A stretch of DNA of 7,475 nucleotides from CAZECR01 sp964510495 (GCA_964510495.1 CAZECR010000039.1:1-7475); one strand, 5' to 3'; shown: positions 1-5,937, counted from the first letter of the stretch. Made by a program: numbers and translations. The notes: a model not told the origin generated them from the letters alone.

Positions 1-1103
1 GCTCTGCGTGGCAGACAAGTCTTTTTGTTACATTTACCAACCTCACGTGCGACACGCGTTACTCATTTCAAATTAAAGGAAGAAATATCGATGGGGTGGA
101 AACAGATCTGAGTAGTCCTGTGTTTGGTGTTTCGGCTCCATGCGGTGGGTGGGCTTTGTGGAACTTGCCTTCAACTAGTCCGGAAACAGGTCTTGTTATT
201 GATGATACGTCGCCAGTTGCTCCAGATGGTTCGCCTGAATTTACTATTATTGCGCTGAAAGCAGAAGCGGAAGTTGCGGTGGGTGAATCTTCACAAGTTA
301 CTATCGGTAGTAGTGTGCATACGCTTACTATTAATAACGCAACATCAGAAGCGGTTAATATCACGCTTCATTCTGATCCGATTACCGCAACGCTTAGAAT
401 TAATGTTCCCCAGGATTTTGATACTGACGGTGATGGAATAACAGATGTCCGAGCACTTTACACCGGTATCGTAAACGGAAAAACACAAATCTTCTTTACT
501 GCCCTTCCTGGTGCGCCGATTATGAGTACGACAACACCGGCAGTGGCGACTTCAACACCAGAAGTTGTGACGCCTAGCTCCACAGCACCTGTGGTGGCGC
601 CACAGGTGCCGACATATACCTTTACCAAGGCACTCAAGCGCGGTAGCGCTGGGGACGAAGTGATCGAGCTCCAAAAACGTTTAAAGCGCGAAGGCTTCTT
701 CCCACAAGCAGTAGATTATGCTCCAACCTACGGAGCGATTACTGAATTCGCTGTTCGCACGTATCAGAAAGCACGCGGCCTCCCAGAGACAGGTAGCTTG
801 GACCAGAAAACTCGTGAAACGCTCAACGGTGTAACCAATACTATCAAAGTTGTTCCCATTTCAGACAAATACTTCTTTACCCAAACTATCCGTCGCGGCT
901 CAGTGGGTGTAGAAGTGTTCCAGCTCCAAACACTCTTACTTGATCTGGGCTTCTTTCCAGAAAGTGCTATCACTACCAACTTTTTTGGACCAATCACTCA
1001 GAATTCACTTGATGTTTTCCAAAAAGCGAATAAGATACTTGGTGAACGCGATGGCCGGGGTCCGTATACGGGCGCCAAGACAAGAGCGATACTTAACAAG
1101 TAA
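1..1103 (+). CDS. Secreted FN3-like / double peptidoglycan-binding-domain protein, 5' end outside window
   Basis: The frame is open from base 3 with no stop, so the gene begins upstream; 366 residues are visible. The GTG at 96 is internal, because the codons before it continue an FN3-like strand pattern (NLTCDTRYSFQIKGRN). A beta-rich middle domain follows at about residues 76-170. It contains a DxDxDGxxD calcium-binding-like motif (D140, D142, D144, D148). A Pro/Thr/Ser-rich linker covers about 171-206. Two PG_binding_1-like domains end the protein, at about 207-275 and 292-365. Each has the RGS-x-G-x-EV-x-x-LQ signature and a later FG/YG-x-IT-x-x-(T/S) helix. Such domains bind cell-wall peptidoglycan, so this is probably a wall-anchored surface protein with the C-terminus on the wall. 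The N-terminal signal and any catalytic domain cannot be seen. Certain: PG-binding repeats. Less certain: the FN3 call and the overall role. Confidence 0.88.
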   Translation, partial: SAWQTSLFVTFTNLTCDTRYSFQIKGRNIDGVETDLSSPVFGVSAPCGGWALWNLPSTSPETGLVIDDTSPVAPDGSPEFTIIALKAEAEVAVGESSQVTIGSSVHTLTINNATSEAVNITLHSDPITATLRINVPQDFDTDGDGITDVRALYTGIVNGKTQIFFTALPGAPIMSTTTPAVATSTPEVVTPSSTAPVVAPQVPTYTFTKALKRGSAGDEVIELQKRLKREGFFPQAVDYAPTYGAITEFAVRTYQKARGLPETGSLDQKTRETLNGVTNTIKVVPISDKYFFTQTIRRGSVGVEVFQLQTLLLDLGFFPESAITTNFFGPITQNSLDVFQKANKILGERDGRGPYTGAKTRAILNK

Positions 1104-1105
1104 AG

Positions 1106-1139
1106 AAATAAAAATACCCCGCAAGGGGTATTTTTATTT
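1106..1139. terminator. Bidirectional hairpin terminator with GCAA tetraloop
   Basis: The arms 1106-1120 and 1125-1139 pair perfectly over 15 bp (core AAAAATACCCC / GGGGTATTTTT) around a GCAA loop. The flanks are A-rich on the left and T-rich on the right, so it can stop transcription on either strand. It begins 3 bases after the stop of the peptidoglycan-binding gene. Its right edge overlaps the proposed -35 box of the next gene. Confidence 0.9.
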
Positions 1140-1166
1140 GACTTCCTAAAGTGCCTCAACTACCAT
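1138..1166 (+). promoter_or_regulatory. Putative sigma70-like promoter of the Host_attach-like gene
   Basis: TTGACT at 1138-1143 and TACCAT at 1161-1166 are separated by 17 bp. The -35 box matches 5/6 and the -10 box 4/6. The -35 box sits in the T-tract of the preceding terminator. Assigned by eye. Confidence 0.45.
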
Positions 1167-1178
1167 TACTATTAGGAG

Positions 1179-1191
1179 TGTAATTTATTAA
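1179..1191 (+). promoter_or_regulatory. A/T-rich leader element before the 1203 start
   Basis: TGTAATTTATTAA lies 12 bases after the proposed -10 box and 11 bases before the ATG. It is the loosest example of the A/T element seen upstream of other plus-strand starts here. No usable SD is present: AGGAG at 1174-1178 is 24 bases from the ATG. Confidence 0.35.
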
Positions 1192-1202
1192 TCAGTATTC
1201 CT

Positions 1203-1646
1203 ATGCAGCTTCCAAACCAACTCAAAGAAAAGATTAACCAACCTGCGCTGATTATTATCTCGAGCGAGCAACAAGCAAAATTTTATATGGTTGTTGATGA
1301 CGTCGTAACGCTTGCCCGCGAGGTAGGGGTCGAGAAACCAGAGTACAGTGACCACGAAGGATTTTTTCAAGGAAGCGGTGGGGGGAAAGAACTGAACTCC
1401 GGCTCAGTTGAAAAAGATGTAAAACATATTGTGCGAGAGGATTTTCTTAAAGTCTTTACTCCTGGTGCCAAAGAAATGCTTGACGCTGAGGAATTCAAGC
1501 AGGTGTATCTGCTGGCACCGTCTACGGTTCTGTCCAGCTTAGAAGAGCATTTGCCAAAAGCCCGTCTCAGTAAACCGCTTATAAAAGTAGCAGGTAACTA
1601 TGTTAAACTAAGCCCCCTTGAAGTGCTTGAGAAACATTTGGGATGA
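1203..1646 (+). CDS. Host_attach / baeRF-like small protein
   Basis: This 147-residue soluble protein resembles the family named 'protein required for attachment to host cells' (Host_attach), which is related to bacterial archaeo-eukaryotic release-factor-like (baeRF) proteins. Visible hallmarks are an N-terminal beta strand followed by the AKFY segment (residues 25-28), a glycine-rich charged loop near 53-67, the strand-loop-helix VYLLAPSTVLSSLEEHL (101-117), and a C-terminal VKLSPLEVLEKHL (134-146) matching the usual 'K.L..L...EIEKHL' ending. The biochemical role of the family is not settled: the attachment name comes from plant-associated bacteria, while the fold suggests a ribosome- or RNA-related role. 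ATG 1203 is chosen because an in-frame TAG at 1173 blocks upstream extension beyond an unlikely ATT. The gene stands alone, between a terminator and a 38-bp palindrome. Confidence 0.75.
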   Translation: MQLPNQLKEKINQPALIIISSEQQAKFYMVVDDVVTLAREVGVEKPEYSDHEGFFQGSGGGKELNSGSVEKDVKHIVREDFLKVFTPGAKEMLDAEEFKQVYLLAPSTVLSSLEEHLPKARLSKPLIKVAGNYVKLSPLEVLEKHLG

Positions 1647-1656
1647 TCAAGATGTG

Positions 1657-1694
1657 ACTTGCAACAACCGCCAAATTTGGCGGTTGTTGCAAGT
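1657..1694. repeat. 38-bp perfect palindrome after the Host_attach-like gene
   Basis: The left arm 1657-1675 (ACTTGCAACAACCGCCAAA) and right arm 1676-1694 pair at every one of 19 positions with no intervening base. As RNA it would be a very stable hairpin beginning 10 bases after the TGA stop. Only a weak T-rich stretch (ATTATTT) follows, so it is not a textbook intrinsic terminator, although termination or 3'-end protection is the simplest role. As DNA it could form a cruciform or bind a dimeric protein. Confidence 0.9.
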
Positions 1695-1742
1695 TCAGAA
1701 ATTATTTAGTTGGCGCTTGAAGGTGCAAAGAAAAAAAGTTAC

Positions 1743-1759
1743 CCACTGTTTGTCCACTG
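1743..1759 (+). repeat. CCACTG direct repeat upstream of the FAS1 promoter
   Basis: CCACTG occurs at 1743-1748 and 1754-1759, an 11-bp period (about one helical turn). It ends 7 bases before the -35 box of the FAS1 gene, a position suited to an activator or other DNA-binding protein. The overlapping 9-mers TTACCCACT and TTGTCCACT each match the DnaA-box consensus at 7/9, possibly by chance. Confidence 0.35.
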
Positions 1760-1766
1760 CATGCTT

Positions 1767-1795
1767 TTGACAGGTGTACGTTGAGAAGATATACT
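1767..1795 (+). promoter_or_regulatory. Strong sigma70-like promoter of the FAS1 lipoprotein gene
   Basis: A perfect TTGACA (1767-1772), 17-bp spacer and TATACT (1790-1795, 5/6) form the best promoter in the window. Transcription should begin near 1802, giving a leader of only about 25 bases before ATG 1827. Confidence 0.8.
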
Positions 1796-1810
1796 TAAGT
1801 TAATTAAGTA

Positions 1811-1821
1811 TTTAATTTTAA
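1811..1821 (+). promoter_or_regulatory. TTTAATTTTAA leader element before the FAS1 gene
   Basis: This 11-mer lies 15 bases after the -10 box, so inside the predicted transcript leader, and 5 bases before ATG 1827 (11 before the alternative ATG 1833). The identical 11-mer precedes the RadC gene. The leader has no SD, so the element may mark an A/U-rich ribosome-loading site; that role is inference. Confidence 0.5.
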
Positions 1822-1826
1822 CGCAT

Positions 1827-2894
1827 ATGCGTATGAAAAAAACGATGTTAGGCGCCGTGGCATTAGCCGCTGTCGTTCTCATGGGTGCAGGCTGTAGCCG
1901 CTCGAATGGTGTGATGCAGAATGACGCTATGATGAATGGTAATCAAGAAAATGGTGTCATGGTTGGCGGAGCCCTTATGGTTCCCTCCAAGACGATCGTT
2001 GAAAATGCCAGTAACGCGAGCAACGTAACCACGCTCGTCGCTGCGGTCAAAGCAGCGGGTCTCGTAGACACACTTAACGGCGCAGGCCCTTTCACCGTTT
2101 TCGCTCCAACCAATGATGCTTTCAACAAACTTCCGGCCGGAACGGTTGACACCCTCCTTAAGCCAGAAAATAAAGCCATGCTTACGACCGTTCTTACCTA
2201 CCACGTAGTACCAGGCAGATATCTCGCCAAGGATATTACCAACGGTATGACGCTCAAGACTGTTCAGGGTGAAACACTTACTTTCAAAGTAGAAAATGGC
2301 AAAGTGTGGATTAATGGCGTGGCCATGGTACAAACCGCTGATGTTATCTCGAAGAACGGTGTAACACATGTTATTGATACGGTTTTAACACCAGCAGCCG
2401 ATGCTATGTCGATGAATAGTGGAGACCTCATGAAAGACGGTGTTATGGTTGGCGGAGCCTTAATGGTGCCTTCACTTGATATCGTTGACAATGCCGTTAA
2501 CGCAAGCAACGTAACGACTGTCGTTGCTGCCGTAAAAGCAGCTGGACTTGTTACTACTCTTAAAGGAAAAGGCCCTTTCACCGTTTTCGCTCCAACCAAT
2601 GATGCTTTCAACAAACTCCCTACTGGAACTGTTGATACCCTTCTCAAACCAGAAAATAAAAGTCAGTTAGTTAAAATTCTTACCTACCACGTAGTTGCTG
2701 GTCGCTACCTCGCTAAGGATTTGAAAGATGGCATGACCCTCAAAACTGTTGAAGGCGAAACCATTAAGTTCAGCATGAAAGATGGTAAGGTATGGGTAAA
2801 CGGTTCTGCTATGGTTGAAACCCCAGACGTTATCTCAAAGAACGGCGTAACACACGTTATTGATGGCGTTCTTCTTCCAGCCGCTGCAAAATAA
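1827..2894 (+). CDS. Lipoprotein with two tandem fasciclin (FAS1) domains
   Basis: This 355-residue protein is exported and probably lipid-anchored. It has a positive N-terminus (MRMKK), a hydrophobic stretch at 7-20 and a lipobox-like GAGC with Cys23 as the likely modified residue. A Met/Asn-rich spacer follows (about 24-44). Two FAS1 domains then occupy about 45-191 and 207-353. Each carries the conserved FTVFAPTNDAF block, the central LTYHVV (Tyr-His) motif and the closing GVTHVID motif. FAS1 domains are extracellular adhesion modules that bind surface ligands or other proteins, so a role in cell contact is plausible. The domains are about 79% identical by my hand count (116 of 147) with no gaps, indicating recent duplication. 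ATG 1827 is taken as start; ATG 1833 is a close in-frame alternative. A strong promoter suggests high expression. Confidence 0.95.
   Translation: MRMKKTMLGAVALAAVVLMGAGCSRSNGVMQNDAMMNGNQENGVMVGGALMVPSKTIVENASNASNVTTLVAAVKAAGLVDTLNGAGPFTVFAPTNDAFNKLPAGTVDTLLKPENKAMLTTVLTYHVVPGRYLAKDITNGMTLKTVQGETLTFKVENGKVWINGVAMVQTADVISKNGVTHVIDTVLTPAADAMSMNSGDLMKDGVMVGGALMVPSLDIVDNAVNASNVTTVVAAVKAAGLVTTLKGKGPFTVFAPTNDAFNKLPTGTVDTLLKPENKSQLVKILTYHVVAGRYLAKDLKDGMTLKTVEGETIKFSMKDGKVWVNGSAMVETPDVISKNGVTHVIDGVLLPAAAK
1959..2399 (+). repeat. First copy of the duplicated FAS1 coding unit
   Basis: This unit begins at the MVGGALMVPS codons and matches 2445-2885 at a constant offset of 486 bases with no insertion or deletion. 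It contains a 47-base block (2085-2131) identical to 2571-2617. Confidence 0.88.
2445..2885 (+). repeat. Second copy of the duplicated FAS1 coding unit
   Basis: This is the partner of 1959-2399. Both copies open with the same 15 bases (ATGGTTGGCGGAGCC). Divergence is concentrated in surface-like positions and the charged segment near the middle, while the FAS1 core motifs are unchanged. Confidence 0.88.
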
Positions 2895-2904
2895 GATGTG
2901 TATC

Positions 2905-2934
2905 TAAGGGGTGGCTACGTACAGCCATCCCTTA
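2905..2934 (+). terminator. Hairpin after the FAS1 gene, lacking a T-tract
   Basis: The arms 2905-2916 (TAAGGGGTGGCT) and 2923-2934 pair over 12 bp with a single G-U, around the 6-base loop ACGTAC. It starts 10 bases after the stop. No T-run follows, so it may terminate poorly or act as a 3' stabiliser. A second small hairpin (TCTCTT-GCG-AAGAGA, 2943-2957) lies just downstream. Confidence 0.55.
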
Positions 2935-2946
2935 TGGGCGGCTCTC

Positions 2947-2975
2947 TTGCGAAGAGAAGGGTAAAATGGTAGCAT
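2947..2975 (+). promoter_or_regulatory. Putative promoter of the DUF805 gene
   Basis: TTGCGA (2947-2952) and TAGCAT (2970-2975) are spaced by 17 bp, each matching the sigma70 consensus at 4/6. The -35 box overlaps the small hairpin at 2943-2957. Weak on sequence alone, but its distance to the downstream A/T element (12 bases) matches the other units. Confidence 0.4.
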
Positions 2976-2987
2976 GGGGGTGCTTAA

Positions 2988-3000
2988 TTTAATTTTTAAT
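2988..3000 (+). promoter_or_regulatory. TTTAATTTTTAAT leader element before the DUF805 gene
   Basis: This is a one-base-longer version of the TTTAATTTTAA element, 12 bases after the proposed -10 and 20 bases before ATG 3021. No SD lies in front of the start (CACACGAGCT). Confidence 0.45.
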
Positions 3001-3020
3001 TCTGTAACCCCACACGAGCT

Positions 3021-3401
3021 ATGAACTACTATACAACTGTCCTTAAAAAATATGCCGTTTTTTCGGGACGAGCGACACGCGCTGAGTACTGGTACTTTGT
3101 TTTGATAAATTTTATCATCTCACTTCTTTTGCAGGGTTTGGCTGCAATTGTTGGTCCAGAAAGCAGTGCTGCTGGAGTTCTTGCGCTACTGAGCGGGGTG
3201 TATGCTGTGGCACTCCTACTACCTGGAATTGCTGTTGCGGTTCGTCGCTTGCATGACACTAACCGGAGTGGGGGCTATGTGTTTTTAACACTTATTCCTT
3301 TCGTCGGTGCTATTATTTTGTTGGTTTTTTTGGCTCAAGATAGTCAGTCAGGTACAAATCAATACGGACCAAACCCAAAAGAGCCGGTCGCTACAGTATA
3401 A
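3021..3401 (+). CDS. DUF805 family integral membrane protein
   Basis: This 126-residue protein has the full DUF805 signature: an N-terminal FSGRATRAEYWYFVL (residues 14-28), the central VRRLHDTNRSG (73-83) and a C-terminal DSQSGTNQYGPNP (106-118). Hydrophobic segments at about 25-44, 51-71 and 85-104 suggest three or four membrane passes with short soluble ends. The length is typical. The family (E. coli YhaH/YhaI type) is widespread and its function is unknown, so none is assigned. Neighbours are also envelope proteins, but a terminator separates it from the downstream gene. ATG 3021 sits directly at the family's N-terminus. Confidence 0.93.
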   Translation: MNYYTTVLKKYAVFSGRATRAEYWYFVLINFIISLLLQGLAAIVGPESSAAGVLALLSGVYAVALLLPGIAVAVRRLHDTNRSGGYVFLTLIPFVGAIILLVFLAQDSQSGTNQYGPNPKEPVATV

Positions 3402-3412
3402 GTATTTTTGAG

Positions 3413-3445
3413 AAAAGGCCGGCGCACTAACCGGCCTTTTTATTT
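3413..3445 (+). terminator. Intrinsic terminator after the DUF805 gene
   Basis: AAAAGGCCGG (3413-3422) pairs perfectly with CCGGCCTTTT (3431-3440) around an 8-base loop. A T-rich tail (TATTTTT) follows. It ends only about 11-16 bases before the ATG of the DipZ gene. Confidence 0.9.
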
Positions 3446-3456
3446 TTAAATTTTCT

Positions 3457-5139
3457 ATGTTGCTTTTGTATACTTTTGCCTTCCTCTCCGGTCTTGTGAC
3501 CATTTTAGCTCCGTGTATTTGGCCACTTTTACCAATCATCCTGTCCTCGTCAATTGCTGGCAGTGGCCATCGGCGCCCACTCGGCATCACACTCGGCATT
3601 ATGTTGAGTTTTAGCGTGGCGACACTCACCATCTCGTCGCTCGTACGGGTGTTTAACTTTGATCCAAATTCACTCCGCCTTTTTGCGGTTGTTGTTATCG
3701 GTCTCCTTGGTCTCGCGATGATGATTCCAAAATTTGGGATCTATCTTGAAGTAGCTGTGAGCCGCTTAACCAGCCGTTTTGGCGGTCAGCGTCAAAATGC
3801 AAACGGAGGTCAGTTCAGCGCGGGTTTTGTTACCGGATTATCCTTGGGCCTTGTCTGGGCACCATGTGCCGGTCCCATTTTTGCTTCTATTGCAGCGCTC
3901 ACCGCAACCGGCAAAGTAACCAGCTCGGTAATACTTTTGACGCTGGCGTATGTGCTTGGTCTTGGTATCCCTTTGTTTATTTTTGCCTATGGTGGTCAAC
4001 GTATTTTTACTGCCTCACGCAAACTTAATAAATACACGGGCCGTATTCAACAGGTCTTTGGGCTTGTTATGATCTTAACCGCGCTTGCCATTTACACCAA
4101 TTACGATAAAGTGCTCCAGGTGAAATTGTTAAACGCGTTTCCCGGGTTTTCAACTCAGCTGAATCGTTTTGAAAGCAACGACGCAGTAACGGATCAACTT
4201 AAAAAATTAAAAGGCCAAGACGGCGTTAAAACCATCGACACTGCCGGGCTCTTTAATGCCAATCAAGCGGCACCACAACTGAGCCTTGATAACAATTGGC
4301 TTAACCCGGCAACACCCCTCACGCTCGAAAGCTTAAAAGGTAAAGTGGTGTTAATAGATTTTTGGACCTACACGTGCATCAACTGTGTGCGCACATTGCC
4401 GCATGTTACAGCCTGGTACGACAAGTACAAAGATAATGGTTTGGTAGTTCTTGGTATCCATACGCCTGAGTTTGAGTTCGAAAAGAAAACGTCCAATGTT
4501 GAAGCTGCTATTAAACAATTTAATATCCACTATCCAGTTGCTCAGGATAATAATTATTCAACCTGGAATAACTTTGAGAACCAATATTGGCCGGCAGAAT
4601 ATTTAATCGACAAAGAAGGAAATATCCGCCGCGTACACTTTGGTGAAGGTGGGTATGACGAAATGGAGCAAGCAATTCGAACACTCCTAGGACTTGAAGG
4701 AGTGGTGAGTTCCTCGGGAGACTCTGAATCAATGCCGCGTTCGGCGACACCAGAAATATATTTTGGACTCAGTCGTTTACAATATTTATCAAGTCCGGAA
4801 CGAGCTGACCTCGGGGTGCGTTCGTTTACGTATCCAGCGACTGTCCCGTCCAACACTTTTGCGCTTGAAGGCAAATGGAATTTAACCGATGAGCGCGCCA
4901 TGTCTGTGGGGCCAGCAAAAATTAAATTGAATTTCTCGGCAAGTAATGTGTATATGGTGGCTAAAAGTGCTGCTCCCGTAAAATTGCGTATAATAGTGGA
5001 TGGAACATTTGATCGTGAAATAACAGTAAGTGCAGATAATCTTTACACCTTATTTGAAAGTAAAGAGTATAAGAATCGTCTTTTGGAAATAGAAATCGAA
5101 GGAGCTGGGCTTGAAGCGTTTACCTTTACGTTTGGTTAA
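3457..5139 (+). CDS. dipZ: DipZ-type protein: CcdA transmembrane domain, thioredoxin domain and C-terminal beta domain
   Basis: This 560-residue protein moves reducing power across the membrane to extracytoplasmic thiols. The CcdA/DsbD-like part (about 1-216, roughly six membrane helices) carries the two expected cysteines in LAPCIWP (C20) and WAPCAGP (C137), which accept electrons from cytoplasmic thioredoxin. A TlpA-like thioredoxin domain (about 270-412) has the active site WTYTCINC (C307, C310) and a WPAEYLID segment holding the likely cis-proline (P379). A C-terminal beta domain (about 430-560) matches the DipZ accessory domain. Order and length match mycobacterial DipZ. Likely targets are disulfides of exported proteins; cytochrome c maturation cannot be judged, as no partner genes are visible. 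No SD precedes ATG 3457, and a terminator lies just upstream, so its promoter is unclear. All catalytic cysteines are present. Confidence 0.95.
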   Translation: MLLLYTFAFLSGLVTILAPCIWPLLPIILSSSIAGSGHRRPLGITLGIMLSFSVATLTISSLVRVFNFDPNSLRLFAVVVIGLLGLAMMIPKFGIYLEVAVSRLTSRFGGQRQNANGGQFSAGFVTGLSLGLVWAPCAGPIFASIAALTATGKVTSSVILLTLAYVLGLGIPLFIFAYGGQRIFTASRKLNKYTGRIQQVFGLVMILTALAIYTNYDKVLQVKLLNAFPGFSTQLNRFESNDAVTDQLKKLKGQDGVKTIDTAGLFNANQAAPQLSLDNNWLNPATPLTLESLKGKVVLIDFWTYTCINCVRTLPHVTAWYDKYKDNGLVVLGIHTPEFEFEKKTSNVEAAIKQFNIHYPVAQDNNYSTWNNFENQYWPAEYLIDKEGNIRRVHFGEGGYDEMEQAIRTLLGLEGVVSSSGDSESMPRSATPEIYFGLSRLQYLSSPERADLGVRSFTYPATVPSNTFALEGKWNLTDERAMSVGPAKIKLNFSASNVYMVAKSAAPVKLRIIVDGTFDREITVSADNLYTLFESKEYKNRLLEIEIEGAGLEAFTFTFG

Positions 5140-5155
5140 AGCCTGGCGTAATTAT

Positions 5156-5190
5156 AAAAATATCCCGACATGAATCGGGATATTTTTTTT
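5156..5190. terminator. Bidirectional terminator between dipZ and the minus-strand gene
   Basis: AAAAATATCCCGA (5156-5168) pairs perfectly over 13 bp with 5175-5187 around the loop CATGAA. Eight T's follow on the plus strand and an A-run precedes it, so it can serve the convergent genes on both sides. Both arms are identical to those at 6767-6797. Confidence 0.92.
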
Positions 5191-5221
5191 CATTCAATTT
5201 CCTTGAAAAGAAAATTGAATG
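5191..5221 (-). repeat. 10-bp inverted repeat downstream of the minus-strand gene
   Basis: CATTCAATTT (5191-5200) is the exact reverse complement of 5212-5221, with 11 bases between. It lies between the minus-strand stop and the bidirectional terminator. On the minus strand an A-run, not a T-run, follows, so it is not an obvious terminator by itself. Confidence 0.7.
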
Positions 5222-5252
5222 AAGGGTGGGGCAGAGGGCCCCGGGGTCTGGT

Positions 5253-5840
5253 TCAGCCGCGGCGCAGCTGGAGAAGCTGCTCGAGAGAGGGGTGGGTGTT
5301 GCAGAACTCGATGCAACCGGTTCGGAACTCGGCTCTGCTCGGCAGGCAGGTGTTTGCAGTCAGCTTTTCGGGCAGCAGCTGATACAGGTTGTGGTCGCTG
5401 TCCCACCGACCTGTGTACATGCCGAATCCGTTGACGTGGTGGTGGCCGCTGAACGATTCGTAGTGGGCGCGAATGCCGTCGTGGAGGCGGGTGACCTCGC
5501 GTGCCAGTGCCTGCTCATCCATCACCGCCAGATCCCCGTCGAAGTTGGTGGGGGGTGTCTGCGGCGAAGGAGTGAATGGGGTGCTGCTCTGCCGCGAGGC
5601 ATGGAAGCGTTCGCAGCGACGGAGGAACTCGCTCGCGTTCGGCATCGTGAGCTGGGTGGCCAGGTCGGACAGCGTTGCCCAGAGGGGGAAGTCGCTCAGC
5701 CAACAGCGGTCATGACCCACTTCATCGCGATGTGCTCGAATCGCGGCGCGGGCTGCTGCTGCGTCTCGAAGCAGATCTTCGAAACAGATGATGGGGAATG
5801 TTCCAGGCAAGATATCTTTCGAAGGCTGAAGTTTGCTCAT
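5253..5840 (-). CDS. Hypothetical protein with two divergent W-x-S-D / EF-x3-C repeats
   Basis: I do not recognise a named family. The 195-residue protein is soluble, with no signal or membrane segment. It contains two copies of one motif unit: IRAH (34-37), then W47-x-S49-D50-x2-L53-W54, P67, E71-F72, C76, F79; and IRAH (123-126), then W146-x-S148-D149-x2-L152-Y153, P167, E171-F172, C176, F179. The second copy has about ten extra residues rich in His and Gly (HHHVNGFGMY) before the Trp. A Pro/Thr/Ser-rich linker (about 84-100) joins them. The first copy's H-R-x4-H-DRCW-x2-D pattern resembles hypothetical proteins I recall from CPR genomes; no function is known to me. The start is supported by AAGGAG ten bases upstream and a TTGACA promoter. 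The gene is more GC-rich than its neighbours (41 of 60 bases at 5461-5520) and convergent with dipZ. Confidence 0.82.
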   Translation of the reverse strand: MSKLQPSKDILPGTFPIICFEDLLRDAAAARAAIRAHRDEVGHDRCWLSDFPLWATLSDLATQLTMPNASEFLRRCERFHASRQSSTPFTPSPQTPPTNFDGDLAVMDEQALAREVTRLHDGIRAHYESFSGHHHVNGFGMYTGRWDSDHNLYQLLPEKLTANTCLPSRAEFRTGCIEFCNTHPSLEQLLQLRRG

Positions 5841-5850
5841 GAAGTACCTT

Positions 5851-5856
5851 CTCCTT
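5851..5856 (-). promoter_or_regulatory. Shine-Dalgarno site of the 5840 start
   Basis: On the minus strand AAGGAG lies 10 bases before ATG 5840, with an overlapping GAAGG nearer. It fixes the start and contrasts with the SD-less plus-strand genes. Confidence 0.75.
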
Positions 5857-5881
5857 GAGACGACAAAGAAGTCATCAAAAG

Positions 5882-5910
5882 ACCCTAACAGAGTTGTGTG
5901 TTCATGTCAA
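5882..5910 (-). promoter_or_regulatory. Promoter of the repeat-protein gene (TTGACATG type)
   Basis: On the minus strand a perfect TTGACA (5910-5905) is followed by a 17-bp spacer and TAGGGT (5887-5882, 3/6) preceded by TGT. The weak -10 is offset by the perfect -35. The same TTGACATG...TGTTA skeleton occurs upstream of the other minus-strand gene. The leader would be about 35 bases. Confidence 0.55.
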
Positions 5911-5937
5911 GGGTGATGCTATCAACAGTCGTCAGCA

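Noticed and set aside
96..98. GTG as the start of the first gene
   Set aside because: The frame is open back to base 3 and the upstream codons complete an FN3-like strand, so the GTG is internal to a gene entering from the left.
1174..1178. AGGAG as the SD of the Host_attach-like gene
   Set aside because: It is 24 bases from ATG 1203, too far, and an in-frame TAG at 1173 prevents a nearer upstream start in this frame.
1739..1758. DnaA boxes marking a replication origin
   Set aside because: Only two imperfect matches, no AT-rich unwinding region beyond ordinary promoter sequence, and no dnaA, dnaN or rpmH nearby.
1863..2369. Minus-strand open frames inside the FAS1 gene
   Set aside because: They are shadows of a strongly supported two-domain FAS1 gene. 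The frame recurs because the domain is duplicated.
5226..5858. Plus-strand 210-residue open frame over the minus-strand repeat-protein gene
   Set aside because: It is slightly longer, but its Val/Ala/Gly-rich composition is typical of the antisense of a GC-rich gene. The minus strand has the SD, promoter, convergent terminator and the internal protein repeat.
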